Shown here piece by piece: positions 27,876 through 36,450 of a stretch of DNA of 64,000 nucleotides. Origin of the DNA: Hyphomonas sp. (lineage in GTDB: Bacteria; Pseudomonadota; Alphaproteobacteria; Caulobacterales; Hyphomonadaceae); assembly GCA_002700305.1 (NCBI GenBank), contig PACZ01000020.1, forward strand, positions 1 through 64,000, written 5' to 3'. The translations under genes and the position numbers were made by a program. The notes below the pieces were generated by a model. The model saw nothing but the letters and a program-made list of their open reading frames with translations, made no database searches and was not told where the DNA came from. Position 1 is the first letter of the stretch, and each line of letters begins with the position of its first letter.

Positions 27876-30502
27876 CAGCTTCAGCTTCCCAATCCTTCGT
27901 GAACGTTGGTGAACGTACCAACGTCACGGGTTCGGCCGTATTCCGCCGCATGATCACGGAAGGCCGCTATGCGGACGCCGTCGAGGTCGCCCGCCAGCAG
28001 GTGGAGAACGGCGCGCAGGTGATCGACGTCAATATGGACGAAGGCATGCTGGACGGTGCCGAGGCCATGCGCACCTTCCTGAACCTGATCGTCGCCGAGC
28101 CGGACATCGCTCGCGTGCCGGTGATGATCGACAGCTCCAAATGGGAGGTGATCGAGGCGGGTCTGAAATGCGTTCAGGGCAAATGTATTGTGAACTCCAT
28201 CTCCATGAAGGAGGGCGAGGATACGTTCCGCGAGCAGGCGGCAAAGTGCCTGTCCTACGGAGCGGCTGTTGTCGTCATGGCTTTTGATGAAGTCGGGCAG
28301 GCGGACACGAAAGACCGCAAGGTCGAGATCTGCCAGCGGGCGTTCAGGATATTGACCGAAGAGGTGGGCTTCCCGGCGGAAGACATCATTTTCGACCCGA
28401 ACATTTTCGCCGTGGCGACCGGGATCGAGGAACACAACAACTACGCCGTGGATTTCATCGAGGCGACGCGCGTCATCCGCGAAACCTGCCCGGGGTGCCA
28501 TATCTCCGGCGGCCTCTCGAACGTATCATTCAGTTTCCGGGGTAATGAACCCGTGCGCCGGGCGATGCACTCGGTCTTCCTTTACCACGCCATTCCGGCG
28601 GGCATGGATATGGGCATCGTCAATGCTGGCCAGCTGGACATTTATGACGACATCCCGGCCGAGCTGCGGGAGCGCGTGGAAGACGTCATCCTCAATCGCC
28701 GCGAGGACGCGACCGAACGTCTGATCGAGATTGCCGAAGGCCTGAAAGGGCAGAAGGGCAAGACGGCGGTGAAGGATCTGTCCTGGCGCGAGGCGCCGGT
28801 GAACAAACGACTGGAGCATGCACTCGTTCACGGAATTACCGAGTTCATCGATCAGGATACGGAGGAGGCCCGCCAGCAGGCAGAGCGCCCTCTGCATGTG
28901 ATCGAAGGCCCGCTGATGGACGGCATGAACGTCGTCGGTGACCTGTTCGGATCCGGCAAGATGTTCCTGCCGCAGGTGGTGAAATCCGCCCGCGTGATGA
29001 AGCAGGCTGTGGCCTGGCTTGAGCCTTACATGGAAGAAGAGAAGCAACGCCTGGGCACGGTGGATGTCTCCAATGGTAAAGTGCTGATGGCGACCGTGAA
29101 GGGCGATGTGCACGACATCGGCAAGAACATTGTCGGCGTGGTGCTGGCCTGCAATGGCTACGACATCATCGATCTCGGGGTCATGGTGCCGGCGGAGACG
29201 ATCCTCGACACGGCGGCGAAAGAAAACGTCGACGTCATCGGCCTGTCCGGCCTGATTACGCCCAGCCTGGACGAGATGGTCTATGTGGCGGCTGAAATGG
29301 AGCGGCGTGGCATGGTGCAGCCGCTTCTGATCGGTGGCGCGACGACGAGCCCGGCGCACACGGCCGTGAAGATCGACCCCGTGATCAAAACGGCTCCGGT
29401 TCTGCATGTGACCGATGCCAGCCGCGCTGTCGGTGTTGTCAGCGCGCTGCTCAGCGCCGGTGAGAAACAGGGCCTGGTCGAGCAGACGCGGGCCCGGTAC
29501 CTGCGTATGCGGGAATCCCGTCAGGGCGGTCCGCCCAAGCCGCGCTTGCCGATTGACGTTGCGAGAGAGAAGGCGCTCCAGCCGGATTGGGAAAGCTATG
29601 ACAGGCCGGTGCCGACGTTCAGCGGTGTGCAGACATTCGAAGACATCGATCTGGCGACACTTGCGCGCTACATTGACTGGACGCCGTATTTCTCTGCCTG
29701 GGACCTTGCCGGGAAGTATCCGGCGATCCTGGATGATGAGATTGTCGGGGAGGCCGCGACAACGCTCTGGCATGATACCCAGGCCATGATGCAGCAACTT
29801 GTCGGTGAGGCGTGGCTGAAACCGAAAGCTGTCGTTGGCTTCTGGAGGGCCAATCGCGACGGAGACGATATACGCCTTGAGACAGGGGATGTCTTCCATA
29901 CGCTCCGCCAGCAGATGGAGAAGGACAACACGCGCGCGAATTTCGCGATGTCCGACTTTATTGCGCCGGAAGGTGAAGACTGGATTGGCGGCTTCTGTGT
30001 CACTGCCGGACCGGAGGCCGATGTCATTGCTGCTGACTTTGCGAAGAAGGGTGACGATTATTCCTCCATTATGGTGAAGGCGTTGGCCGACCGTTTCGCC
30101 GAAGCCATGGCGGAGTACATGCACGAACGCGTGCGCCGCGAACTGTGGGCTTATGCACCGGAAGAGGCGTTGACGGAAAAAGACCTCATCGCCGAGAAGT
30201 ACAGGGGCATCCGCCCGGCGCCCGGCTATCCGAGCCAGCCGGACCATACCGAGAAGGAAACCCTGTTCCGCCTGCTGGACGCTGAGAACCGGATCGGCGT
30301 GTCGCTGACGTCCAGTTTCGCCATGACGCCGGCGGCCAGCGTTTCCGGAATGTATTTCGCGCATCCCGAAGCGGTGTATTTCGCCGTCGGCCGGATCGAG
30401 AAGGATCAGGTCGAGGATTATGCCTGCCGGAAAGGCTGGGACCAGCGCAAGGCAGAGCGGTGGCTGGCGCCGATCCTCAATTACGACCCTTTCGCGGCCT
30501 GA
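27863..30502 (+). CDS. metH: methionine synthase, pterin-, cobalamin- and AdoMet-binding subunit (split MetH)
   Basis: About 879 aa covering MetH domains 2-4. The pterin-binding domain opens [11 protein letters not shown]. The cobalamin domain carries [12 protein letters not shown], the D-x-H-x-x-G motif whose His ligates cobalt. The C-terminal reactivation domain has [12 protein letters not shown] and [12 protein letters not shown]. It transfers the methyl of 5-methyl-THF via cobalamin to homocysteine held by the separate N-part. Start is ATG 27863, or ATG 27872, which forms an ATGA overlap with the nucleotidyltransferase stop. Confidence 0.94.
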   Translation: MASMTASASQSFVNVGERTNVTGSAVFRRMITEGRYADAVEVARQQVENGAQVIDVNMDEGMLDGAEAMRTFLNLIVAEPDIARVPVMIDSSKWEVIEAGLKCVQGKCIVNSISMKEGEDTFREQAAKCLSYGAAVVVMAFDEVGQADTKDRKVEICQRAFRILTEEVGFPAEDIIFDPNIFAVATGIEEHNNYAVDFIEATRVIRETCPGCHISGGLSNVSFSFRGNEPVRRAMHSVFLYHAIPAGMDMGIVNAGQLDIYDDIPAELRERVEDVILNRREDATERLIEIAEGLKGQKGKTAVKDLSWREAPVNKRLEHALVHGITEFIDQDTEEARQQAERPLHVIEGPLMDGMNVVGDLFGSGKMFLPQVVKSARVMKQAVAWLEPYMEEEKQRLGTVDVSNGKVLMATVKGDVHDIGKNIVGVVLACNGYDIIDLGVMVPAETILDTAAKENVDVIGLSGLITPSLDEMVYVAAEMERRGMVQPLLIGGATTSPAHTAVKIDPVIKTAPVLHVTDASRAVGVVSALLSAGEKQGLVEQTRARYLRMRESRQGGPPKPRLPIDVAREKALQPDWESYDRPVPTFSGVQTFEDIDLATLARYIDWTPYFSAWDLAGKYPAILDDEIVGEAATTLWHDTQAMMQQLVGEAWLKPKAVVGFWRANRDGDDIRLETGDVFHTLRQQMEKDNTRANFAMSDFIAPEGEDWIGGFCVTAGPEADVIAADFAKKGDDYSSIMVKALADRFAEAMAEYMHERVRRELWAYAPEEALTEKDLIAEKYRGIRPAPGYPSQPDHTEKETLFRLLDAENRIGVSLTSSFAMTPAASVSGMYFAHPEAVYFAVGRIEKDQVEDYACRKGWDQRKAERWLAPILNYDPFAA

Positions 30503-30521
30503 GTTTTCGGTTTTCGCCGCC

Positions 30522-30554
30522 TAGGCGACTGGAAGGCAGGCTGCGAGTCGCCTA
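30522..30554 (+). repeat. perfect inverted repeat between metH and pyk
   Basis: TAGGCGACT (30522-30530) is repeated as its exact reverse complement AGTCGCCTA (30546-30554) with a 15-nt spacer. The left arm also overlaps an 8-bp palindrome GCCTAGGC (30519-30526). It is not followed by a T-tract, so it is not a standard terminator. Its position 38 bp before the pyk ATG allows an operator or a 5' leader hairpin. Function inferred only from position. Confidence 0.5.
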
Positions 30555-30591
30555 AACAGGAGCGGTGTCCACGGGAAGAGGCCGAGCCATC

Positions 30592-32016
30592 ATGACAGAG
30601 AAGCCTCTTCTGGGGGAAAACGCGAAGATTGTCGCAACGCTTGGCCCAGGCAGCCGTTCTCCGAAAGAGGTGGTGGCGCTGGCCTATGCAGGGGTCGACG
30701 TCTTTCGCCTGAACTTCAGCCATGGCGAGCACGCCGCCCATCTCGAAGCGCTTCAGGCTGTGCGCGCTGCAGAGGCAAAAACCGGCCGGCCGCTGGCCGT
30801 TCTGGCAGACCTGCAGGGGCCGAAAGTCCGCGTCGGAAAGTTTCCGGACGGAAGCCTGCGTCTCGGCTTCCGGAAAGAGTACGACATCGTGGCGGCCGAA
30901 GAGAGCGCTGACGAGAACACGATCCCGGTGCCGCACGCGGAGATCGTTGGCATTCTTGAAGAAGGTGACACGATCCTCGTCGATGACGGGAAGCTGATCC
31001 TGACGGTGACCGAGGCGGGGAAGACGCCAAAGGTCCGGGCGGAAGTACCGGGCAAGCTTTCCGACAAGAAGGGCTTTACCGTGCGCGGGAAACCGCTCCC
31101 GGTTCGTGCACTGACTGACAAGGATCGGACTGATCTGTATTTCGCTTTGGAGATCGGCGTCGACATCGTTGCGCTCTCATTCGTGCAGAGCGTCTCTGAC
31201 GTTGAAGAAGTGAAAGCCATCATTGCCGGGCGCGCGCCGCTTGTCTCCAAACTGGAAAAGCCGGCGGCGATTACAAATCTGGAAGCCATCGTCGAGGCAT
31301 CCGACGCGGTCATGGTCGCGCGGGGTGACCTCGGGGTTGAGTTTGCACCGGAAGATGTGCCGGTTATCCAGCGCCGGATCGTGCGGGTGGCGCGCTCGCG
31401 CGGGCGTCCGGTCATCGTTGCGACGCAAATGCTGGAATCCATGATCGAGAATGCGGCGCCCACCCGGGCGGAAGCTTCCGATGTGGCAACAGCGATTTAT
31501 CAGGGTGCCGATGCAGTGATGCTGTCAGCTGAGACGGCAGTCGGCCGGCACCCGGCGACCGCTGTGGCCATCATGTCCAGGATCATACGCGCAACGGAAT
31601 CCGCAGAAGACTATCGCCAGTCAATTGCCCAGTTCGCCGGTACAGAGGCCGAAGCATCAGCTGTGGATGTCGTGGCCGCAACCGCTCAGGCGATGGCCTC
31701 TGCCGAGGGGGCGGGGGCGCTTGCGCTCAGAACCGGTGCGTTTGACCGGCTGGCCAGATTCTCCCGCGTGCGCGGCCCGGCACCGATCCTGTACGGTTCG
31801 CTGGATGACCGGCGGTTGCGGCAAGCCTGTCTGCTGTGGGGCGTGCATCCGCAGAGCCTCAACGCCGGTGCGGCTTTTTGGTATCGTGACCTGATGGAGG
31901 CTGCCGGCCTGAAGGGCCGTGTCGCCTATGCGCGCTGGGCCGGGGATGAGGCGCGCTTCGCCTGGGAAGTCGGCGTCGGCAAGGGCGAAGACGGAAAGCC
32001 GATCACTGGCGTATGA
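30592..32016 (+). CDS. pyk: pyruvate kinase
   Basis: A 474-aa glycolytic enzyme converting phosphoenolpyruvate and ADP to pyruvate and ATP. Motifs: KIVATLGPGSRSP at the N-terminus, VFRLNFSHG, VSKLEKPAAITNLEAIVEASDAVMVARGDLGVE (active-site Lys and metal ligands), and the AETAVGRHP segment. ATG 30592 has GGGAAGAGG upstream; a frame extension to 30565 is unneeded. It follows the met operon after 89 bp and overlaps the convergent retropepsin gene end by 14 bp. Confidence 0.95.
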   Translation: MTEKPLLGENAKIVATLGPGSRSPKEVVALAYAGVDVFRLNFSHGEHAAHLEALQAVRAAEAKTGRPLAVLADLQGPKVRVGKFPDGSLRLGFRKEYDIVAAEESADENTIPVPHAEIVGILEEGDTILVDDGKLILTVTEAGKTPKVRAEVPGKLSDKKGFTVRGKPLPVRALTDKDRTDLYFALEIGVDIVALSFVQSVSDVEEVKAIIAGRAPLVSKLEKPAAITNLEAIVEASDAVMVARGDLGVEFAPEDVPVIQRRIVRVARSRGRPVIVATQMLESMIENAAPTRAEASDVATAIYQGADAVMLSAETAVGRHPATAVAIMSRIIRATESAEDYRQSIAQFAGTEAEASAVDVVAATAQAMASAEGAGALALRTGAFDRLARFSRVRGPAPILYGSLDDRRLRQACLLWGVHPQSLNAGAAFWYRDLMEAAGLKGRVAYARWAGDEARFAWEVGVGKGEDGKPITGV

Positions 32017-32542
32017 TCAGCGTGTCGCCTTTGAATTCATAGGAATAGAGTTCGCCAAGGAAACTCATGCCGAGCAGGGATTGCTCCAATCCCTCTTTCA
32101 GCACCATGGCGCTGACGTCTTCCATCTCGACGCGGCCAATACGCACCCGGTCCAGCACGATGTAGGCCCCTTTGGTTAGGCCGCCGGCGGTGCGCACTTC
32201 ATTGTCAAATTCCAGCTCTGCCGGATTGAGGCCGATCCTCTGGGCATCGTGAAGTGTCAGAGCGATGATGCTGGCGCCTGTATCCACCATGAACCGGACA
32301 TCGGTTCCCTGCACATCTGCACGGGTCCAGTAATGACCGTCCGCTTCACGGCTGATGATCGCGGCCTTGTCGAAGTTTGCCCTTGGGCGTGTGCTGATGT
32401 CCGTGGGGGCAGAATTGGTCAGCGACGCGGCTGCCGGTGTTGTGCCGTACATGGCGTCCGTTTTCGGGACGATGAAAAAGACCGCGGTCGCAGCGATCAA
32501 AAGCGCGGCGGCGAGCATGGGCAAGATATGTCGGGCGTACAT
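32003..32542 (-). CDS. retropepsin-like aspartic protease (clan AA)
   Basis: A 179-aa protein with one N-terminal membrane helix (about residues 5-25, LPMLAAALLIAATAVFFIV) and a single retropepsin domain. The domain has active-site FMVDTGAS at about residue 83, then ADGHYWTRA upstream and LLGMSFL in the flap-like C-terminal part. Such proteins act as membrane-anchored periplasmic dimers, and some alphaproteobacterial ones have been studied as retropepsin homologues. ATG 32542 lies 4 bp after the DUF1289 stop. A longer frame to 32644 overlaps that gene and is rejected. Confidence 0.88.
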   Translation of the reverse strand: MYARHILPMLAAALLIAATAVFFIVPKTDAMYGTTPAAASLTNSAPTDISTRPRANFDKAAIISREADGHYWTRADVQGTDVRFMVDTGASIIALTLHDAQRIGLNPAELEFDNEVRTAGGLTKGAYIVLDRVRIGRVEMEDVSAMVLKEGLEQSLLGMSFLGELYSYEFKGDTLIIRQ

Positions 32543-32546
32543 GGCG

Positions 32547-32741
32547 TCAGCGCTTCCCCAGAGCCTCCAGTCTGCCGATCCGCTCAGGCAGTTCGCATAG
32601 AACGCTCTCGCGGCCAGATTCCCCCATGGCGACCCATTGGCCAATTTCTTTCAATGTGCGCCCGCAGCCTAGGCACCAGCCTGTTGAGGCGTCAACTGCG
32701 CATACCTTGATACATGGGGACTTTATCGGTTCGCGAGACAT
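32547..32741 (-). CDS. DUF1289 domain-containing protein
   Basis: A 64-aa protein with the DUF1289 cysteine pattern: SPCIKVCAVD then GWCLGCGRTLKEI, giving C-x3-C...C-x2-C that could bind metal or an Fe-S cluster. ATG 32741 is chosen because the domain starts directly after it; the frame runs to 32801 without a better start. DUF1289 genes often sit before a retropepsin-like gene, as here. Function unknown. Confidence 0.88.
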   Translation of the reverse strand: MSREPIKSPCIKVCAVDASTGWCLGCGRTLKEIGQWVAMGESGRESVLCELPERIGRLEALGKR

Positions 32742-32879
32742 CAATATACCCTGTGGCCTGTGCGGGTTGCGGGGCGGAGTGTATAATCGGCAAGGTAACA
32801 AATCCTTGTCATACAGCCACCTTGCAACCTGCTATTATGACGTGTGTAACGCGTCAGAGGAATGCAGGAGTAAACAAAC

Positions 32880-33881
32880 GTGCCAGAACCTGTTCGCGAA
32901 GGCTCACCATTGGCGGATGTGCGTGCGCTCATCATGAGCGCGCCGCCCCCCGCGACAGAACCTGGCAAACAGGTCCGCGAAGCCCTGCTCGGAATGGGCC
33001 GGGAAGGGGATTTCGGGCGTCTGGGCGAGGCTGCAGAGTGGCTGGCGAATTGGCAGAACCGGTACCCGCCACGCATTGAAAAACCGACACTTGCCATTTT
33101 TGCCGGCTCTCACGGTATTGTTGAGGAAGGCGTTTCCATGTCTTCCAACAGCGATACGCAGGCCCATGTGGATGCGCTGAGGGAAGGGCGCGCGCCGCTT
33201 TCGGCCATCGCGACACAGGCGGGAGCTTCCATTCGGGTCTTTGAACTGGCTCTGGACAAGCCCACTCCGAGCATCGCCGAAACGGCTGCCATGTCCGAAA
33301 AAGAGTGCGCAGCGACCATCGCCTATGGTTTCGAGGCGACGGAGGACCATCCTGACCTGCTGGCGCTCGCTGTTGCGGGCGCGGGTGTAGGGACAGCTGC
33401 CGCGGCTGTTGCCTGCGCGCTTTATGGCGGGTCTCCGGACTATTGGGTCCGTCCCAGCAGCCAAACCTCAGCAACTCTCGCCCGAAAACGGATTGATCTC
33501 GTCAGCCGGGCGCTGACCCTGCACCGTGGTCACCTCTCGGACCCGCTTGAGGCCTTGCGGTGCCTCGGTGGGCGCGAACTTGCGGCGTGCGTCGGGGCCA
33601 TCATCGCGGCGCGGCATCAGGGAATTCCTGTCGTTCTGGACGGCTTTGCAACAACGATTGCCGCGGGTGTGGTGCATGCCATCGATCCGAAAGCAATCAG
33701 CCATTGCCTGGCGTCGCACATCACGCGCCGGCCGGCACATGAGGCTGCGCTGGAGCGGCTGGGCCTGAAACCACTCATGCAGATGGAGTTCCAGACAGGG
33801 GGCGGCCTGGGATCGGCCTCGGCCATTGGCTTGCTGAAAACGGCCTGTGCGCCCTTCATCGCAGAGCCGGCATCGACCTGA
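32880..33881 (+). CDS. cobT: CobT-like nicotinate-nucleotide:dimethylbenzimidazole phosphoribosyltransferase, active site altered
   Basis: A 333-aa member of the CobT family, which makes alpha-ribazole phosphate for cobalamin. It shows the family parts GSHGIVEEGVS, DPLEALRCLGGRELAACVGAIIAARHQGIPVVLDGFATT and a Gly-rich C-terminus. However, by eye the segment that is LGEGSG in Salmonella CobT (Glu317) reads QTGGGLGSA, and GEMGIGNTT reads GAGVGTAAA, so two active-site glutamates appear lost. GTG start, with GCAGGAG about nine bases upstream. A B12 role would fit the B12-dependent MetH nearby. Confidence 0.8.
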   Translation: MPEPVREGSPLADVRALIMSAPPPATEPGKQVREALLGMGREGDFGRLGEAAEWLANWQNRYPPRIEKPTLAIFAGSHGIVEEGVSMSSNSDTQAHVDALREGRAPLSAIATQAGASIRVFELALDKPTPSIAETAAMSEKECAATIAYGFEATEDHPDLLALAVAGAGVGTAAAAVACALYGGSPDYWVRPSSQTSATLARKRIDLVSRALTLHRGHLSDPLEALRCLGGRELAACVGAIIAARHQGIPVVLDGFATTIAAGVVHAIDPKAISHCLASHITRRPAHEAALERLGLKPLMQMEFQTGGGLGSASAIGLLKTACAPFIAEPAST

Positions 33882-33914
33882 CGCAAGGTCATCTGCGACT
33901 TATATGCGACTTCC

Positions 33915-33935
33915 TTTACGTTGACGTTCGCGTCA
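33915..33935 (+). promoter_or_regulatory. putative operator upstream of acyl-CoA dehydrogenases
   Basis: TGACG-TTCG-CGTCA (33922-33935) is a perfect 5-bp inverted repeat preceded by TTTACGT, about 80 bp before the ATG at 34015. Operators of fatty-acid and branched-chain degradation regulators in proteobacteria (for example LiuR) share TTGACG/CGTCAA-type arms, so this is a candidate site. Which regulator binds is unknown. Confidence 0.4.
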
Positions 33936-34014
33936 CCTTGCCAGCCAATACAAATGACTGACATAGAGAGCGTGTGCCTGGCAGCAGGATCAGACCGTTT
34001 CGGAGGAGCACGTA

Positions 34015-35205
34015 ATGAATCTGGAGTTTACACCCGAAGAGATCGAATTCCGTAAGGAAGTTCGGGCCTTCATTGAAGAGAACTATCCCAAGGAGCTGGT
34101 TGGAACCGGCACACGCGAGGATCTGAGCCGCGAGCAATTCCTCGCCTGGCACAAAATCCTCGGCAAAAAAGGCTGGTCCGTCCCGGCATGGCCGGAGAAA
34201 TACGGCGGCACAGGCTGGACCTCGACCCAGAAATATATCTGGGGTGAAGAGAATGCGCGCATGGATGCGATCATGCCGCTGCCGTTCGGCGTCTCGATGG
34301 TCGGCCCGGTGATATACACGTTCGGCAATGAAGAACAAAAGGCAAAGCACCTGCCGGGCATTCGCTCGGGCGATGTCTGGTGGTGCCAGGGTTATTCGGA
34401 GCCGGGCGCAGGGTCTGACCTCGCAAGCGTTAAGACCACAGCCGTCCGCGATGGCGACCATTATGTCATCAATGGCCAGAAGACCTGGACCACGCTGGCC
34501 CAGCACGCCGATTGGGGCTTCTTCCTTTGCCGGACGGACCCGAACGCGAAAGCCCAGGAAGGCATTTCGTTCATCCTCGTCGATATGAAGACGCCGGGCA
34601 TTGAAGTGCGCCCGATCAAGCTGATCGACGGCACGCATGAAGTGAACGAGACCTGGCTGACAGATGTCCGCGTTCCGGTCGAGAACCTCGTCGGCGAAGA
34701 GAACAAGGGCTGGACCTATGCCAAGTTCCTGCTCGCGCACGAACGTTCCGGTATCGCCGGCGTTGCCCGCTCCAAGCGCGGCATTGAACGCCTTCGTGAC
34801 ATCGCCACGCAGGAAACCGTTGACGGTACGCCTCTGATCGAAACGCCGGAATTTGCGCGCAAGATCAGCCAGCTTGAGATCGATCTGACCGCACTCGAAT
34901 TCACCGAGCTTCGTACGCTCGCGTCCGAAGCGGCTGGCAAAGGGCCGGGACCTGAAAGTTCCATCCTGAAAGTGAAGGGTACCGAGGTGCAGCAGCGCCT
35001 GACGGAACTCACGCTGGAAGCGGTGAACCATTACGGTGCGCCGTATGCGTACGGCATGGAAGCCACTGGTAATGGCGCTGGCATCGGTCCGGACTATGCG
35101 GATTTTGCGGCCGAGACGTATTTCAACATGCGGAAGACGTCCATCTATGGCGGCTCCAACGAAATTCAGCGCAACATCATCACGAAAATGATCCTGGGCC
35201 TTTAA
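34015..35205 (+). CDS. acyl-CoA dehydrogenase, large-subunit type (PimC-like)
   Basis: A 396-aa FAD-dependent acyl-CoA dehydrogenase. Features: EEIEFRKEVRAFI at the N-terminus, FAD-binding VWWCQGYSEPGAGSDLASVKT at about 120-140, WTTLAQHADW, GEENKGWTYAK, and the C-terminal KTSIYGGSNEIQRNII. It pairs with the next gene, 28 bp downstream, in the two-subunit arrangement known for pimeloyl-CoA dehydrogenase PimC/PimD and steroid dehydrogenases. GGAGGAG lies six bases before the ATG. Substrate unknown. Confidence 0.9.
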   Translation: MNLEFTPEEIEFRKEVRAFIEENYPKELVGTGTREDLSREQFLAWHKILGKKGWSVPAWPEKYGGTGWTSTQKYIWGEENARMDAIMPLPFGVSMVGPVIYTFGNEEQKAKHLPGIRSGDVWWCQGYSEPGAGSDLASVKTTAVRDGDHYVINGQKTWTTLAQHADWGFFLCRTDPNAKAQEGISFILVDMKTPGIEVRPIKLIDGTHEVNETWLTDVRVPVENLVGEENKGWTYAKFLLAHERSGIAGVARSKRGIERLRDIATQETVDGTPLIETPEFARKISQLEIDLTALEFTELRTLASEAAGKGPGPESSILKVKGTEVQQRLTELTLEAVNHYGAPYAYGMEATGNGAGIGPDYADFAAETYFNMRKTSIYGGSNEIQRNIITKMILGL

Positions 35206-35233
35206 GCCCGAGGCCAGAGAGGAAACGACTCAA

Positions 35234-36388
35234 ATGGATTTCAATTTCACTGAAGAACAGGGAATGCTTCGCGACAGCCTCGCGAAGATGATCCGCGACC
35301 AGTACGACTTCGAATCCCGCCGCAAGGTGGTGGCTTCGGCAGAAGGCTGGCGCAAGGACATGTGGATGCAGTTCGCCGAACTGGGCCTGATGATGGCACC
35401 GTTCAGCGAAGAAGACGGCGGCCTCGGCGGCGGTCCGATCGATGCCATGGTCGTCATGGAAGAGTTCGGCAAAGGCCTCGTTGTCGAGCCGTACGTGCCG
35501 AGCGTCGTGTGCGGCGGGGGCTTCATCAAGCGCGGCACCGACGCGCAGAAGGAAGAGTACCTCACCGGCATCATGTCGGGCGAGACGATCTTCGCCTTCG
35601 CTTATGCCGAGCCACGTGGCCGCTACAACCTGGCTGATCTCGAAACCACCGCCAAGAAAGACGGCGAAGGCTTCGTGATCAACGGGCACAAGGCTGTCGT
35701 CATCGGCGCGCCGTGGGCCACGCACCTTATCGTCACGGCACGGACCTCCGGCGACCGCCGCGACAAGAACGGCGTGACGGTCTTCGTTGTCGAGAAATCG
35801 GCACCGGGCATTACGACGCGTGACTACCCGACGGTCGATGGCCGCCGGGCGTCGGAAGTGTACTTCGAGAACGTCGCAGTAGGCGCTGAAGCCGTGATCG
35901 GCGAGGTCGACAACGGCCTGCCGTTGATCGAACTCGTCTCTGACGAAGCGATCGCAGCGCTTTGCGCCGAGGACTGTGGCGCGATGAAAGTCGCCCATGA
36001 GATGACGGTCGAATACTCACGTCAGCGCAAGCAGTTTGGCACGCCGATCGGCAAGTTCCAGGTGCTGCAGCACCGCATGGTCGACATGTTCATGGAATAT
36101 GAGCAGTCGGTTTCCATGACCTATATGGCGACACTGAAGCTGGGTGACGATGAAGTGACCCGCAAGAAAGCGGCTTCCGCTGCCAAGGTTCGCATCGGTC
36201 AGGGCGGCCGTTTCGTGGGCCAGCAGTCGATCCAGATCCATGGCGGCATGGGCATGACGGACGAACTGGCTGTCGGCCACTACTTCAAGCGCCTGACCAT
36301 GATCGATTCCGAGTTCGGCAATGTCGATCATCATCTGAAGCGTTACACGGAACTCTCTGCTGCAGACGTTCCAGCGGCGGCTGAATAA
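35234..36388 (+). CDS. acyl-CoA dehydrogenase, small-subunit type (PimD-like)
   Basis: A 384-aa acyl-CoA dehydrogenase-like protein, diverged from the preceding one. It has FTEEQGMLRDSLAKMI at the start, an altered middle (FAFAYAEPRGRYNLADLETTA where the large subunit has the canonical YSEPGAGSD motif), YSRQRKQFGTPIGKFQVLQH, and IQIHGGMGMTDELAVGHYFKRL. It probably forms a hetero-oligomer with the large subunit. GAGGAAA precedes the ATG and a terminator follows at 36415. Confidence 0.9.
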   Translation: MDFNFTEEQGMLRDSLAKMIRDQYDFESRRKVVASAEGWRKDMWMQFAELGLMMAPFSEEDGGLGGGPIDAMVVMEEFGKGLVVEPYVPSVVCGGGFIKRGTDAQKEEYLTGIMSGETIFAFAYAEPRGRYNLADLETTAKKDGEGFVINGHKAVVIGAPWATHLIVTARTSGDRRDKNGVTVFVVEKSAPGITTRDYPTVDGRRASEVYFENVAVGAEAVIGEVDNGLPLIELVSDEAIAALCAEDCGAMKVAHEMTVEYSRQRKQFGTPIGKFQVLQHRMVDMFMEYEQSVSMTYMATLKLGDDEVTRKKAASAAKVRIGQGGRFVGQQSIQIHGGMGMTDELAVGHYFKRLTMIDSEFGNVDHHLKRYTELSAADVPAAAE

Positions 36389-36414
36389 GCAGGCCCTGCG
36401 AATTCAGGATAAAG

Positions 36415-36449
36415 ACGGGGGATCGTTCAGGCGGTCCCCCGTTTCTTTT
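36415..36449 (+). terminator. intrinsic terminator after acyl-CoA dehydrogenase pair
   Basis: ACGGGGGA (36415-36422) pairs perfectly with TCCCCCGT (36435-36442), extendable by a G-T and a C-G pair, and is followed by TTCTTTTG. On the minus strand the stem is followed by CTTTATCC, so it can also serve the convergent glycosyltransferase gene that stops at 36451. Confidence 0.88.
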
Positions 36450-36450
36450 G

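Noticed and set aside
32543..32644. N-terminal extension of the retropepsin-like protein
   Set aside because: It lies inside the DUF1289 gene in another frame, and the membrane anchor begins directly after ATG 32542.
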